Counted from the first letter of the stretch, positions 55,801 to 60,601 are shown. The stretch: 64,000 nt of DNA from Chrysomallon squamiferum (GCA_012295275.1 CM022672.1:24385930-24449929); one strand, 5' to 3'. Translations and numbers: made by a program. Notes: generated from the letters alone by a model not told the origin.

Positions 55801-58800
55801 TAGCTTGCAAGATGAAAAAGTGAGTCAACCCTGCTCTAAATAAAATTTAAAAAAATAAGAAATGGACTTAACCAGATCTGTAAGCAGACCACTGATTCTA
55901 CCAAATCAAAATATCACTTTTATTTATTATACAAGTATATATTATATAATTAACAATATACTGAAATGAAAATTTTCATATAAGTAAAATTAATTTAACT
56001 TTTTTATATAACATATTTATTTTTGAAATAACTTCATTTTAACTGAGATCACTGTGACTTATATAAAGAGTTTTGAATGAAGCTTAATGCCAGGAGAATG
56101 ATTACTTTAGAAAAATAGTTAACAACTAAATGTTTTTAACAGGATTCTTTTGTTGTTATGTTCTGTCATTAATTTTCATTTTAAGTTCTAATGAAAATTT
56201 AAAATATTATAAATTATTTTTATTTGCAAAACATGTTGGCTAAAAAAAAAAAAAATATCTGAATGAAATCATTATTTGAAAATGTTGGTAATATTTACTA
56301 CATGGTGTTTTTTCCGTATAAAGCATTATCCTTGTACAAACTGCAATTTGGCCAGGTTTTAACTTGAAGTAAATGGCAAATTCTGTAGTATAAACTCTAT
56401 AGTCAAATGCATAATATGAAATACGACCACTTTGGAGGAATGAATCTATTATGGCTGGAAACACCTTTTAAAAAAAACGAAAAAGAAAATTGAATAATTA
56501 AATACAGGACAATATAAAAAAATATTAATATGCAGGAAGCAGTCAGTTAACTATGGTGTTTCTCAACTAACCATCCAACTAACTGAATGCAATATGATGA
56601 TATTCAATCTTACTGATATTTGGAAAATATAAAATGGAATAATTTAATAAAGTATTGTGATGTTTTTTTCAGGGGTACTTAGATTTTTGTTAAGTCAGTC
56701 ACCCAGATCTTTCAGCTGATGTATTGTAATGGGTTTAAGCATGCTATGGTCTTCAATAAAATACAGTTAGTGCTGTTAAATCACTATTTGTCACCCTGAA
56801 ATGATTTGTCACCTGATCTAGTATGAAACTGTCCAGGACCAGATGTAAATTTTATTATACAACAATCATGTACAGTTAATCAGAGACTAATTACAAAAGA
56901 TGAATTCAAACAACAACTCTGTGAAAACAAACAAGAGTTAGAAATTACTGACAGAATTAAATCCAAGGTATTAACACAGAACAACGAAAAAACAAAATAT
57001 ATTAAAAACACAACTAGAAAAAATAAATATAAACATCAAACAGCTGGAGTCCATAGCCATATCAGCTGTATATAAAAGTGAGTTGGCCATGCACAAATTA
57101 AAAGACTCACAGCAAGCTTCTGTATGAGTCTGTGTATATGTATAATATCTTCGTAAGTAATTACTATAAAGACTGTGTAATGAGTTGTTAGCACCTTTAA
57201 AACAAGAGTTAAAAATTTAAAAAAGTGAAGGGAAAATGAAGGTTATGAACAAGAAAATACACTAGGGTGACAAATCATTATACAGAAAATCAAATTTTTC
57301 AGGATCTGGGTGACAAATCGTGATGTAAGAAGTGCTAACCAGAAATTCTATTTCAATTGGATAATTAGAAAGCACAGTATATTCTGAAAGGCATTTAACT
57401 GCTATCAAGTTCACTGAAACCATACATGAATAAGTATGTGTGCATGTGTATTAATATATCAAGAAAATTTGTATTTATGTGATATGGATGTTTAGTCATT
57501 AAGTTTTGAAACGGCATGTTTGCTTTAATACTAACTACACACAAACTGTTTTAATTTGTTTACTAAATCTATATTCTGAATAATTACCTTGACTTCTTTA
57601 CTATTGGGATTCCCAAGTTTTAATGCCTCATAAATATTGTTGGCTAGTTTTGAATAAATAGTAAAAGATTCATAGCTAGTATCTTTTGACACTTCATAAG
57701 ATCCCTTTGTTCCAATTGCAACAAACTTTAAAGTTTTGGAAAAAGTAACTTTTAATAAAGGATAATAGTCATCATTCATCATACTGCTTAGTCCAAGAGA
57801 ATCAGCACTACACCAGATAGTTTTTGTTGCATTAAGTGGCTCAGAATAGTTCTGTTTGCTGGAATATGTGGAGTAGCTTAACTTAGCACCAGGCACATCA
57901 GTTATACAAACTTTTTTAGAGATCACAAAATCTAAAAAAGTAAAGTAAAAATATTTTTACAAATATTAAATTCGTTATATATTATTTTTAATGGAATTAT
58001 GAAACAGAAAATAACAGACAAGAATAATTACAAACATTTCTTATTTAATGACCTTATTGTGGTAAATGTGTGCACATTTCGGAAAAGAAAGTATTTTTAC
58101 TTTAGTGAACTATAGTCACCTTAAATGAATAAACAAATAACAAAATTTATGAATATAAATGGTCATTAGGTATCAGTTATTATAAGGATTAGTCCTGAGA
58201 ATTGTCACATATCAAGTCAGCAGTCTTACAACAACCTTCATTTGACTACAGTAATGGCTGGTAATTAAATAAATTTTGTAAAATTATGAAGTAATTGTTG
58301 TTCAGTGTTTATGGCATATTCTCCTCCTTGGGAAATAAAAATATGTTTATCTACAGTATTATTTGTTTCTCAATTACTGGAATTATTTTTTCAATATTTT
58401 ATTATTTTCAAATACCTGACTGACTAATCAGTGTATAGACATGGCTTAAGGTTTAGTAATACAACTGAAATAAGGGGGTTTTTAAAAGATTTTCCATGAA
58501 TGACTGCAATCAATATATTTTGAAATAGACTAGTACTAGAGGGTAAAAAGATATTAATGCTTTTAAACATGGTATTTAATTTTTTATGTACAAATGAAAA
58601 TGTTCTCACTTGTAAACAGCTCAAAGAAAACATAATTTTTTTTTTTCAATTTCAAATTAAAAAACAGAGAACAGATGACATAAAACATTCAGTAAAGATT
58701 ACTAAAAACAACTGATGCTTTAGTGAAAACTAATATTCTCACAAATAATAAAAATAATATTTTTTCAATGTTTTTTTTCAATTAAAATTATTTTAATATA

Positions 58801-58963
58801 GTTTATTCAGTTATACCATTAGTGCGAGCTTCATATACTATTATATTTCTAATGTGATCTTTTTTTAATTCATACCACGTTGCAACATCCAGTTTATGCA
58901 TAGAAAGAAATGAACAAAAATATCCATCATGTGAGATAAGTTCATCAGCAAGATGTGTGTTGT
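11710..58963 (-). CDS. Polycystin-1-like 11-TM receptor, whole gene (38 exons reconstructed)
   Basis: Spliced minus-strand gene spanning about 47 kb, about 8.9 kb coding, about 2,960 codons. Approximate residue map, counted from the most 5' exon found: F5/8C 50-218; EGF 218-261; C-type lectin 261-381; F5/8C 381-539; EGF 539-582; C-type lectin 582-731; F5/8C 731-905; Cys-rich plus EGF 905-994; REJ region 994-1550; GAIN-like stalk 1550-1940; GPS 1940-2005; TM1 about 2030-2050; PLAT 2058-2200; TM2-3, TM4-5, TM6; polycystin extracellular domain; TM7-11 to 2962. The family is known as plasma-membrane or ciliary receptor/channel subunits, often autocleaved at the GPS, and as sea urchin sperm REJ proteins. 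Adjacent exon phases agree throughout, save at 54,482/56,302. Signal peptide and first exon are not identified. Which subfamily (PKD1, PKD1L, PKDREJ) it belongs to is unresolved; F5/8C modules are not part of the vertebrate versions I know. Confidence 0.9.
13188..13332 (-). CDS. Exon 37: polycystin extracellular domain
   Basis: 145 bases, phase 0 in, one base carried out; CATCAG acceptor, AAAAAG/GTAATT donor. It reads from VTNSEDMWKYLNTTLLINLM through RACLRQIRIKK, the 'W.fL...l...ly' and 'g..rlrQvR' region that opens the polycystin domain in PKD1/PKD2 proteins. It carries one N-glycosylation sequon (NTT). Confidence 0.88.
13751..14043 (-). CDS. Exon 36: cytosolic linker, TM6, start of polycystin domain
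   Basis: 293 bases; TTAACAG acceptor, GAG/GTTAGT donor. An acidic linker (DDEEKEINASD) is followed by PPASKRMLQGIRKRIML, then a hydrophobic helix (ITMYFVFVTIVLLMVLG), then extracellular sequence starting GHRDITETYRISQSIEHVF. The pattern matches the PKD1-family segment immediately before the channel half. Confidence 0.88.
14916..15172 (-). CDS. Exon 35: TM4-TM5
   Basis: 257 bases; TTTCAG acceptor, AGAG/GTATT donor; phases fit both neighbours. It starts LPKKSLYVIYFFTFLVSVIC and continues through FVMLYGLKYGYHKSIAWI to FESLFVLEPVKVLVLALLV. The 'LP... S..fvm.YG..fG......W..sf..S......P.Kv' signature is characteristic of polycystin-1 relatives. Confidence 0.9.
15571..16104 (-). CDS. Exon 34: end of PLAT, TM2-TM3
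   Basis: 534 bases. Its first base completes the Trp codon split with exon 33. PLAT ends with VYVKDLQTDEAWHCVFDDWL. After a cytosolic stretch containing SFTHIQRLTCALCLLLCTML comes TM2, then a loop holding NIMYH and a run of Asp/Glu, then TM3 (FAIGIQCALMVFPINLLIIK), then a charged linker rich in Glu. The arrangement 'f.h.qRl....clL...ml...m.yg.......' is typical of PKD1/PKDREJ proteins. Confidence 0.92.
16760..17037 (-). CDS. Exon 33: PLAT domain
   Basis: 278 bases, phase 0 in, two bases out. It opens IGITVLDDNSSGKYAYLICV, then TGWWKHAGTSSRVFLYLCG and ENWFLLKTNESLGRIKSVVI, and ends HNNSGPKPSW. This is the PLAT/LH2 beta-sandwich that follows TM1 on the cytosolic side in polycystin-1 and binds lipid or partner proteins in known members. 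The donor is TCTTG/GTACAT; the in-frame alternative slightly further on was rejected because only this one rebuilds PSWFLKEVYVKDL. Confidence 0.92.
17038..19094. other. Intron 32, no gene seen
   Basis: Holds the poly-T tracts and, at about 18,060-18,460, a less AT-rich stretch whose plus-strand frames are short and interrupted. It may be an old repeat, but I cannot name it. Confidence 0.5.
17719..17811. repeat. Two long poly-T tracts
   Basis: Runs of about 19 and 27 T at 17,721-17,739 and 17,779-17,805, in the intron between exons 32 and 33. Confidence 0.85.
19095..19325 (-). CDS. Exon 32: GPS cleavage site and TM1
   Basis: 231 bases, phase 0 to phase 0. It contains the second half of the GPS motif (LHCQCRHLSTFSGG), then IFVAPNVVDP, then the first membrane helix (NPVVVTVVVGVWLLYFLLLA) and a short basic/polar linker WAHRADYNDNQK. 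Autoproteolysis in this family occurs between L and the next S/T of HL(S/T), and both residues are present here. Confidence 0.93.
19724..19846 (-). CDS. Exon 31: N-terminal half of GPS
   Basis: 123 bases, 41 codons, phase 0 both sides; GTTACAG acceptor and CAG/GTTAGT donor. It includes VDCSYWNLTEKEW and KKDGCQ, the first Cys-x-x-Trp and the Trp..GC elements of the GPS consensus, completed by exon 32. Confidence 0.9.
20751..20819. repeat. (AAAT)n and (AAT)n microsatellite
   Basis: About seven AAAT units pass into about fourteen AAT units, immediately inside the intron after exon 30. Confidence 0.9.
20868..21220 (-). CDS. Exon 30: GAIN-type domain
   Basis: 353 bases, coding out to AAG/GTAATT. 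The frame carries on for some 50 more codons past the donor into a Tyr-rich repeat, which is intron. It holds HALNVSYDLHQKVVLYSQSL, then KISLGRKQGDNKTLRSRNEI and ENRTNFILDITVK. This is the beta-rich region just before the GPS in polycystins. Identification is mainly by position and phase. Confidence 0.85.
23043..23196 (-). CDS. Exon 29: GAIN-type domain
   Basis: 154 bases, phase 0 in, one base out; TTTCAG acceptor, AAAT/GTATGT donor. It reads VQFWLMNPYLFSE, MPVLTISQRRHGSSEELEFN and TVDIFISI. The WLMNPYLF element resembles the 'w..NPf...' of this part of polycystin-1 relatives. Confidence 0.85.
23783..24041 (-). CDS. Exon 28: GAIN-type domain
   Basis: 259 bases. The acceptor GAATCCAG/A at 24,042 is chosen because it alone joins the two bases carried from exon 27 without a stop. 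It contains YDDIGHSLLIGIPSDSDPPV, MSVKWSKTNIDELF and SFAMPMGDKF. Ends in phase 0 at CAG/GTAGAC. Confidence 0.82.
25104..25195 (-). CDS. Exon 27: stalk helix
   Basis: 92 bases, phase 0 in, two bases out; CAG-less but standard TATATAG acceptor, CCAG/GTAAGA donor. Reads TVSTVTHLVSYLVRLSQDG and TEVKKYA, helical in character, as in the N-terminal helical part of GAIN domains. Confidence 0.78.
25196..27555. other. Intron 26, nothing recognised
   Basis: 2.4 kb of AT-rich sequence with no frame resembling a protein family and no clear repeat ends. The same holds for the other introns longer than about 300 bases not listed here: 13,333-13,750; 14,044-14,915; 15,173-15,570; 16,105-16,759; 19,326-19,723; 19,847-20,867; 21,221-23,042; 23,197-23,782; 24,042-25,103; 27,682-28,322; 28,412-28,772; 31,504-32,287; 32,486-33,493; 33,742-34,548; 35,028-36,045; 36,189-37,815; 38,493-39,090; 43,553-44,735; 44,910-45,506; 45,698-46,859; 47,058-47,617; 50,392-51,201; 51,328-52,806; 53,019-53,608; 56,465-57,587; 57,932-58,816. 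Confidence 0.5.
27556..27681 (-). CDS. Exon 26: stalk helix
   Basis: 126 bases, 42 codons in phase 0, TTTCTAG acceptor and GAG/GTAACC donor. The text ILLQLMDILDKIDLNE and REQITNIISDIVDQQD is amphipathic-helical. A helical region before the GAIN beta sandwich is typical of polycystins. Confidence 0.82.
27902..27921. repeat. (TG)n microsatellite
   Basis: About ten TG units in the intron after exon 26. Confidence 0.85.
28323..28411 (-). CDS. Exon 25: stalk helix
   Basis: 89 bases; two bases complete a Gly codon, end in phase 0 at CTA/GTAATA, a weaker donor. Reads FLHLAVTIVDMIGKMRNESN followed by EAEKAKTEL. Both phases fit exons 24 and 26. Confidence 0.72.
28773..28869 (-). CDS. Exon 24: stalk after REJ
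   Basis: 97 bases, phase 0 in and one base out; TTTTCAG acceptor and AAG/GTAATT donor. Reads VLQKNDLNISGLCDVVGKLL, then ILERGKE. The helix-like content and phase fit the transition from REJ to stalk. Confidence 0.78.
28916..29197. repeat. Cluster of poly-A, (ATT)n and poly-T tracts
   Basis: A run of about 26 A at 28,916-28,942, about twelve ATT units at 28,987-29,022, and about 33 T at 29,163-29,197, all in the 2.5-kb intron between exons 23 and 24. Confidence 0.9.
31358..31503 (-). CDS. Exon 23: REJ region, end
   Basis: 146 bases; TTCCAG acceptor, CAG/GTAAGA donor, ends phase 0. Reads ILLYYGNKSTVNFLTLSEGP and FTHNITIIIANKFETSVSAS. Two sequons (NKS, NIT). This corresponds to the last beta strands of the REJ module. 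Confidence 0.83.
32288..32485 (-). CDS. Exon 22: REJ region, PP.GGSC motif
   Basis: 198 bases; TTTTAG acceptor, CAAG/GTATTA donor. Contains TDSPPTGGSCFVTPLSGLAL, then TYFSVVCDGYKTPYMPLTYK. The 'N.PP.GG.C.v.P..G.alt..F...C..w.d...PL.Y' string is the hallmark of REJ modules in sea urchin REJ and polycystin-1. Confidence 0.92.
33494..33741 (-). CDS. Exon 21: REJ region, Cys-rich strand pair
   Basis: 248 bases; TTGTCAG acceptor and TTTG/GTGAGA donor. Begins RCIKNCRQVVLPNVRLELEM and continues ECVDCSSHGVLLKTQTWKLS. The 'C..NC......v.L...C..C.......W' arrangement is typical of REJ modules. Confidence 0.9.
34549..34696 (-). CDS. Exon 20: REJ region
   Basis: 148 bases; TTAATAG acceptor. The donor ATAAG/GTTGCT is unusual (GTTG), but it is the only one that keeps phase to exon 21. 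Reads LKIPPYHLLVNKTYMMSVFI, then VPGSDITINVFVDDFSTPQL. Confidence 0.82.
34921..35027 (-). CDS. Exon 19: REJ region
   Basis: 107 bases; TTCCAG acceptor and AATG/GTATTT donor. Reads FEWLCKMNDTNATCNFVNEL, the 'yeWsC......C' element near the start of REJ modules. A run of A on the plus strand lies directly next to the polypyrimidine tract. Confidence 0.83.
36046..36188 (-). CDS. Exon 18: REJ region, first strands
   Basis: 143 bases, phase 0 in, two bases out; CTCAG acceptor and TCAG/GTAAGT donor. Contains IVLEHSTTSRKIPANRELII, then NASASIDPNQN, matching the 'l.l.gs...v.......ldas.S.Dpd' opening of REJ modules. Confidence 0.87.
37364..37396. repeat. (AAATA)n microsatellite
   Basis: Short run of AAATA/AAAAT units in the intron between exons 17 and 18. 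Confidence 0.85.
37816..38492 (-). CDS. Exon 17: extracellular Ig-like / PKD-REJ N-terminal region
   Basis: 677 bases, the largest extracellular exon, with TTTTGCAG acceptor and TGT/GTAAGA donor. About 225 residues beginning KPNDLWILIEKNNFQVGENI and ending near KQVCLHVTGTYIGKNYVQES. Beta-rich, with several sequons and cysteines; includes ITKFKWTFSS, like the 'i..y.W.f' strand of PKD repeats. It directly precedes the REJ motifs, so I read it as a PKD-like repeat plus the N-terminal part of the REJ module. Exact domain boundaries are uncertain. Confidence 0.85.
39091..39357 (-). CDS. Exon 16: Cys-rich leader plus third EGF-like domain
   Basis: 267 bases; two bases in, one base out, like the other two EGF exons but twice their length. 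The first half has four cysteines (PQCGTK, YECFYYSC, VETCGF) of no family I recognise. The second half is EGF-like: CSDKNPCASHPCPEGNICL, then AVCYCQ and ITGIC. It is the last domain of the modular ectodomain. Confidence 0.87.
39615..39639. repeat. Poly-A tract
   Basis: About 24 uninterrupted A residues in the intron between exons 15 and 16. Confidence 0.9.
40600..41050 (+). mobile_element. Tc1-like transposase remnant
   Basis: Plus-strand text AMGWLNAGQCTHDFAQYFHV followed by HDSTVSQLQQCVHQTGQV matches the DNA-binding helices of Tc1 transposases ('G...aG.s..dvA..f.V...Tv..l......tG'). After a stop come DWPRSGS and, at about 40,915-41,000, SRIYAQTVCNHLHAAGFQAH, the next conserved stretch of the family. 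Frames are broken; the DDE part is not recognisable. It lies antisense in an intron. Confidence 0.75.
41480..42830 (+). mobile_element. L1-like LINE reverse transcriptase remnant
   Basis: Scattered plus-strand frames keep RT landmarks in order: KKDEATEHIKNWRPIPLLNI (about 41,555-41,625), SRDQNGFILANQ (41,683), GMLLIVDF (about 41,995), SILCAEIL (about 42,190), and ISQFADDTT (about 42,275), the catalytic YADD-type motif. A WNIKPDK piece at about 42,740 fits the region beyond the RT core. Many frameshifts; long dead. Interrupted at 41,742-41,950 by a separate element. Confidence 0.75.
41742..41950. mobile_element. 209-bp MITE-like element with perfect terminal inverted repeats
   Basis: Starts CAGGGTGTCCACAAAGTCTG and ends in its exact reverse complement, with the inverted match running over the first 26 bases (through GGTACAT). 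It is flanked by TA on both sides (41,740-41,741 and 41,951-41,952), as expected for Tc1/mariner-type insertion. The perfect ends inside a badly decayed LINE show that it inserted later. Confidence 0.88.
43396..43552 (-). CDS. Exon 15: F5/8C domain 3, C-terminal part
   Basis: 157 bases, phase 0 in, one base out; TTTTCAG acceptor and a weak AA/GTTTGT donor. Reads FNCGFVPKAVKSTHFSSPII, then ARFVRISW and LRIELYGC. The 'ARfvRI.....RiELYGC' ending is diagnostic of coagulation factor 5/8 type C (discoidin) domains. Confidence 0.92.
43862..43894. repeat. Poly-T tract
   Basis: About 32 uninterrupted T residues in the intron between exons 14 and 15. Confidence 0.9.
44736..44909 (-). CDS. Exon 14: F5/8C domain 3, middle
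   Basis: 174 bases, phase 0 both sides; TTGCAG acceptor and GAG/GTAAAG donor. Reads VDLHQIFLLHSMKC, then DTITAFIQSKK and FQIKYSRDLTNF. 'vDL......i.....g......f.ikYS.D' is the standard core of discoidin domains. Confidence 0.9.
45507..45697 (-). CDS. Exon 13: F5/8C domain 3, start
   Basis: 191 bases; TTTTTTAG acceptor, CAG/GTTAGA donor, ends phase 0. Reads CDLPILNGHWTILENDWTSS, then KLANGLNFFQTTEPKGFIQ, leading directly into VDL of exon 14. The acceptor follows a pyrimidine-rich tract. Confidence 0.87.
46860..47057 (-). CDS. Exon 12: C-type lectin domain 2, second half
   Basis: 198 bases; ATTTCAG acceptor and AAAAG/GTAAGA donor; 1-1 phase. Reads LMNTEWQDGTWVDFTLFC, then LWTFKPVSTAKACSFCQYKE. 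The final CxxC-type ending replaces the usual '.C' of lectin folds. No EPN/QPD or WND calcium-binding signature is visible, so classical calcium-dependent sugar binding is unlikely. Confidence 0.82.
47618..47866 (-). CDS. Exon 11: C-type lectin domain 2, first half
   Basis: 249 bases; TTTGATAG acceptor and TTTAG/GTAAGT donor. Reads VPPQISNYQIQTLPYHLH, then TFDEAYNECKKYGGHLFSPH and NCKYWFLG. 'f.eA...C...gGhL........' and the YWiG-like end mark a C-type lectin fold. Confidence 0.9.
48210..48338 (-). CDS. Exon 10: second EGF-like domain
   Basis: 129 bases, the same length and phases as the exon at 54,354-54,482. Reads NECSKNPCSHNCIDTPEHFF, then CTCNFQYHLFIDGKTC: six cysteines in EGF spacing. 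TAATCAG acceptor, CCAG/GTAATA donor. Confidence 0.93.
48752..49560. mobile_element. 809-bp TA-flanked DNA element with terminal inverted repeats
   Basis: Left end CCGTATATACTTGTGTACAA; right end, read inward on the other strand, CCGTATATACTTGTGTATAA and on into AGTCGA. The element is flanked by TA on both sides. It is distinctly richer in CpG than the surrounding intron. Non-autonomous: I see no transposase. The superfamily is not assigned. It lies in the intron between exons 9 and 10. Confidence 0.8.
50256..50391 (-). CDS. Exon 9: F5/8C domain 2, C-terminal part
   Basis: 136 bases, phase 0 in, one base out; TTTCAG acceptor and ACAG/GTAATT donor. Starts EMRKRKRSKSIIFMDPFF and ends ITLQISDRTICKGYQWDLIG, which matches the 'i.l...ICm.....l.G' end of a discoidin domain. 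The basic run RKRKRS resembles a furin-type site. Confidence 0.85.
51202..51327 (-). CDS. Exon 8: F5/8C domain 2, middle
   Basis: 126 bases, 42 codons, phase 0 both ends. Reads VTLNSENEISGVFVIGMVCS, then FHIEYKEF. 'v.L.....i.gv...G......f.i.Y' is the discoidin core. TTTTAG acceptor, CAG/GTATTT donor. Confidence 0.87.
52807..53018 (-). CDS. Exon 7: F5/8C domain 2, start
   Basis: 212 bases; CTACAG acceptor and AGG/GTATTA donor, ends phase 0. Reads FTGYHDVHDDQFSSSAYTTR, then LAFGPARSRRGSKMF and IMFGSYWNPDVNTNKFLR, with the 'iiddqfsaSs......ar' opening typical of F5/8C. Confidence 0.87.
53042..53098. repeat. Degenerate (CA)n followed by (ATT)n
   Basis: Imperfect CA-rich run next to four to five ATT units, directly upstream of the acceptor of exon 7, close enough to form part of its branch region. 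Confidence 0.8.
53609..53797 (-). CDS. Exon 6: C-type lectin domain 1, second half
   Basis: 189 bases, 1-1 phase; TTTAAAG acceptor and CAA/GTAAGT donor. Reads GYADVDLDNSFFKSIDGSYK and IWNAVTDREEYYISCRIS, the usual 'W.......yiC' close of the fold. As in domain 2, the calcium-site signatures are absent. Confidence 0.87.
53966..54136 (-). CDS. Exon 5: C-type lectin domain 1, first half
   Basis: 171 bases, 1-1 phase; TTTTGCAG acceptor and ATTG/GTAATA donor. Reads DYSVYFRVYKEKSTFEKGQT, then QCLTQGGHLTTFFTSEEYNQ and YYHIG. Strong C-type lectin pattern. Confidence 0.9.
54354..54482 (-). CDS. Exon 4: first EGF-like domain
   Basis: 129 bases, 1-1 phase. Reads TCPVNNGGCQHQCTMKNEI, then CTCFKGFILWRDGFKC: six cysteines in EGF spacing. 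TAATACAG acceptor and AAAG/GTTAAT donor. The acceptor is followed by AA, so the upstream exon must not end in a lone T; the exon found next upstream does (see findings). Confidence 0.9.
55290..55650 (+). mobile_element. hAT-type transposase remnant
   Basis: Plus-strand fragments WYPFREDAKFDSLASKIA (about 55,345), EDEILTVEADNELKFRAQR and, after a frameshift, MRKCTTSLTACFGYTYLC, then MKIVKSKYHSTMTDDHF. These match the C-terminal dimerisation region of ZBED5/GTF2IRD2-like hAT transposases. Stops and frame changes show it is dead. It lies antisense in the long intron before exon 4. Confidence 0.75.
56302..56464 (-). CDS. Exon 3: F5/8C domain 1, C-terminal part
   Basis: 163 bases, phase 0 in. Reads VFPAIIDSFLQSGRISYY, then FDYRVYTTEFAIYFKLKPGQ and IAVCTRIMLY, corresponding to the last strands of a discoidin domain. 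The AAAAG acceptor is supported by the paralogue at position 132. The donor CCAT/GTAGTA is my best guess and leaves one base (T), which does not join exon 4 without a stop. Confidence 0.75.
57588..57931 (-). CDS. Exon 2: F5/8C domain 1
   Basis: 344 bases, equal to the paralogous exon at 665-1008 and close to the combined size of exons 7 and 8, suggesting an intron lost or never gained here. Reads KKVCITDVPGAKLSYSTYSS, then IWCSADSLGLSS, VTFSKTLKFVAIG and TSYESFTIYSK. CTTTTTTAG acceptor, AAG/GTAATT donor, ends phase 0. Confidence 0.87.
58817..58963 (-). CDS. Exon 1 of those found: unknown N-terminal segment
   Basis: 147 bases open between CTATTTACAG and AATG/GTATAA; one base carried out, which completes an Asp codon with exon 2. 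Reads NTHLADELISHDGYFCSFLS, then MHKLDVATWYELKKDHIRNI and VYEARTN. No family is recognised with confidence. It needs one base from a further upstream exon, so it is not the true start. Its paralogue at 2,846-2,990 is broken, which lowers confidence a little. Confidence 0.6.
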
Positions 58964-59891
58964 CTGTAAATAGAAAACAGTTAACTTTTTCTTATTTTTA
59001 GTTTTATCTATAACTTTATTTATTTATTTTAATAAATTAGAAACTGTCATGATATAATAATAATTCTTAGAATATAAACTGAAATAACAATGTAATTGTC
59101 TATTCCAAAATAAATTATTCTTCAAATTTGAATAACTAATCTTGCATTTCATTTACTAATACAGCAGTTAAAACCAAAATGAAATGATTACTATTATAAT
59201 TTAGACATACTGGCAACAAGTTTCTGAAATATTACATAACATGACTACACTGTTTGGGTGTATATCCTTTCTCATGCTTTTAAATGTAATCTCTTGACTA
59301 TGTGCATGCCCTCTAAGTCAAGTTTTCACTTACTGACACCTTCAGTGACATTGATTCCAATGTTTTATTAGTGTATTATCAGAGTATCAGTTATAGATTA
59401 ATGATTCAATACTGACTTTCTTTTTATCAAAACAAACAAAGACTAATAATTTTTTGGATTTGTTACTTTCATTTATTCATTAGATATCACAGACTGAACA
59501 CTTATTGAAAACTGAAAAACTACATTACTTTTGATATATATTAATTTGCAATTTATGCAGAAGAGGCCACTTCACCAAAGCTTGTACATAAACGGGAGTC
59601 AACCAGCACCTGGCCAAGAGCCTCATGAGCACTGAAACTTTTCATTCATAATAATTAGGTGATACAGTTTAAATCCAATCAGAAAATAAACCCTTTGTTA
59701 TGTGTATTGAAATTACAGCTTAACTTGAGATATGATATTTTAGAAAGGAATATATGTTGAAGATAGTTTTATAACTTTTTATTGTATAAGATATAAACAA
59801 AGGTAATGATATCTTCTAACCACTGGACACAAAATTAGTTTTAAACATTTAGTTTAATGAAATAAGTTTATATTAATTTTTGTTTAAACTA

Positions 59892-60601
59892 CAGTGGTAC
59901 CTTGGGTTAGGAATGCTCCAACATATTACTTTTTGCTTTGTGTTGCAAGCCAAAATCCAAGTTACAAGCAAGCTTCAGGTATGCTGCCACTAGCTGGCAC
60001 CACATCTCCCACTCCTTTGCTTCACGTGGTTACCTCACCGTGGAAACATCTCTGTTGTGTAGTGTTCAAGTTTTGTGCAGTATTTTGACAAATTTCCATG
60101 GATCCTAAGAAAATGAGTGCAAAGGCCAATACTGAGAAGTGAGAAGCAGACAATGTCAGTTCAATTAAAGCATAAAATCATGGAAAAGCATGAGTGAGGT
60201 GCATGTGTAGTCAACATGGCTAGGCAGTTTGAGCATAGTGCTTTTACGATATGTACCATACTGAAGCAGAAGGAGTCGATAATGGCTATACTCCAGCAAA
60301 TGGCATTAAAATAATTTCTAAGCTACAGACCTCTGTCCATGAAAAACTGTACACTGTACAAAACCAATTTATTTCTTTACATTCGCTTTTATTTTGTTTT
60401 TTATACAATATTTGTCATTTATACATTAATTTTTCTGATTTAAATACATATTACAAAAATATGGGGTTGTTTTGGGGGGCCTGGAATAGATTAATGGTAT
60501 TTCAATTAATTTCTGTTGGGAAAATTGATTTGATATACGAGCAAGCTGAGTTACGAGCTCGGTCAACGAACGAATTAAACTCATAGGTCAAGGTACCACT
60601 G
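59892..60601 (+). mobile_element. Tigger/pogo-type deletion derivative (710 bp)
   Basis: Left end CAGTGGTACCTTGGGTTAGG; right end inward CAGTGGTACCTTGACCTATG; both flanked by TA. Inside, plus-strand pieces MDPKKMSAKANTEK (about 60,097) and KIMEKHE, VVNMARQFEHSAFTICTILK, QKESI follow the N-terminal CENP-B-like helix-turn-helix of Tigger transposases, with stops and a frameshift. The catalytic part is missing. The matching place in copy 2 (about 4.1 kb) has no insertion. Confidence 0.85.
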
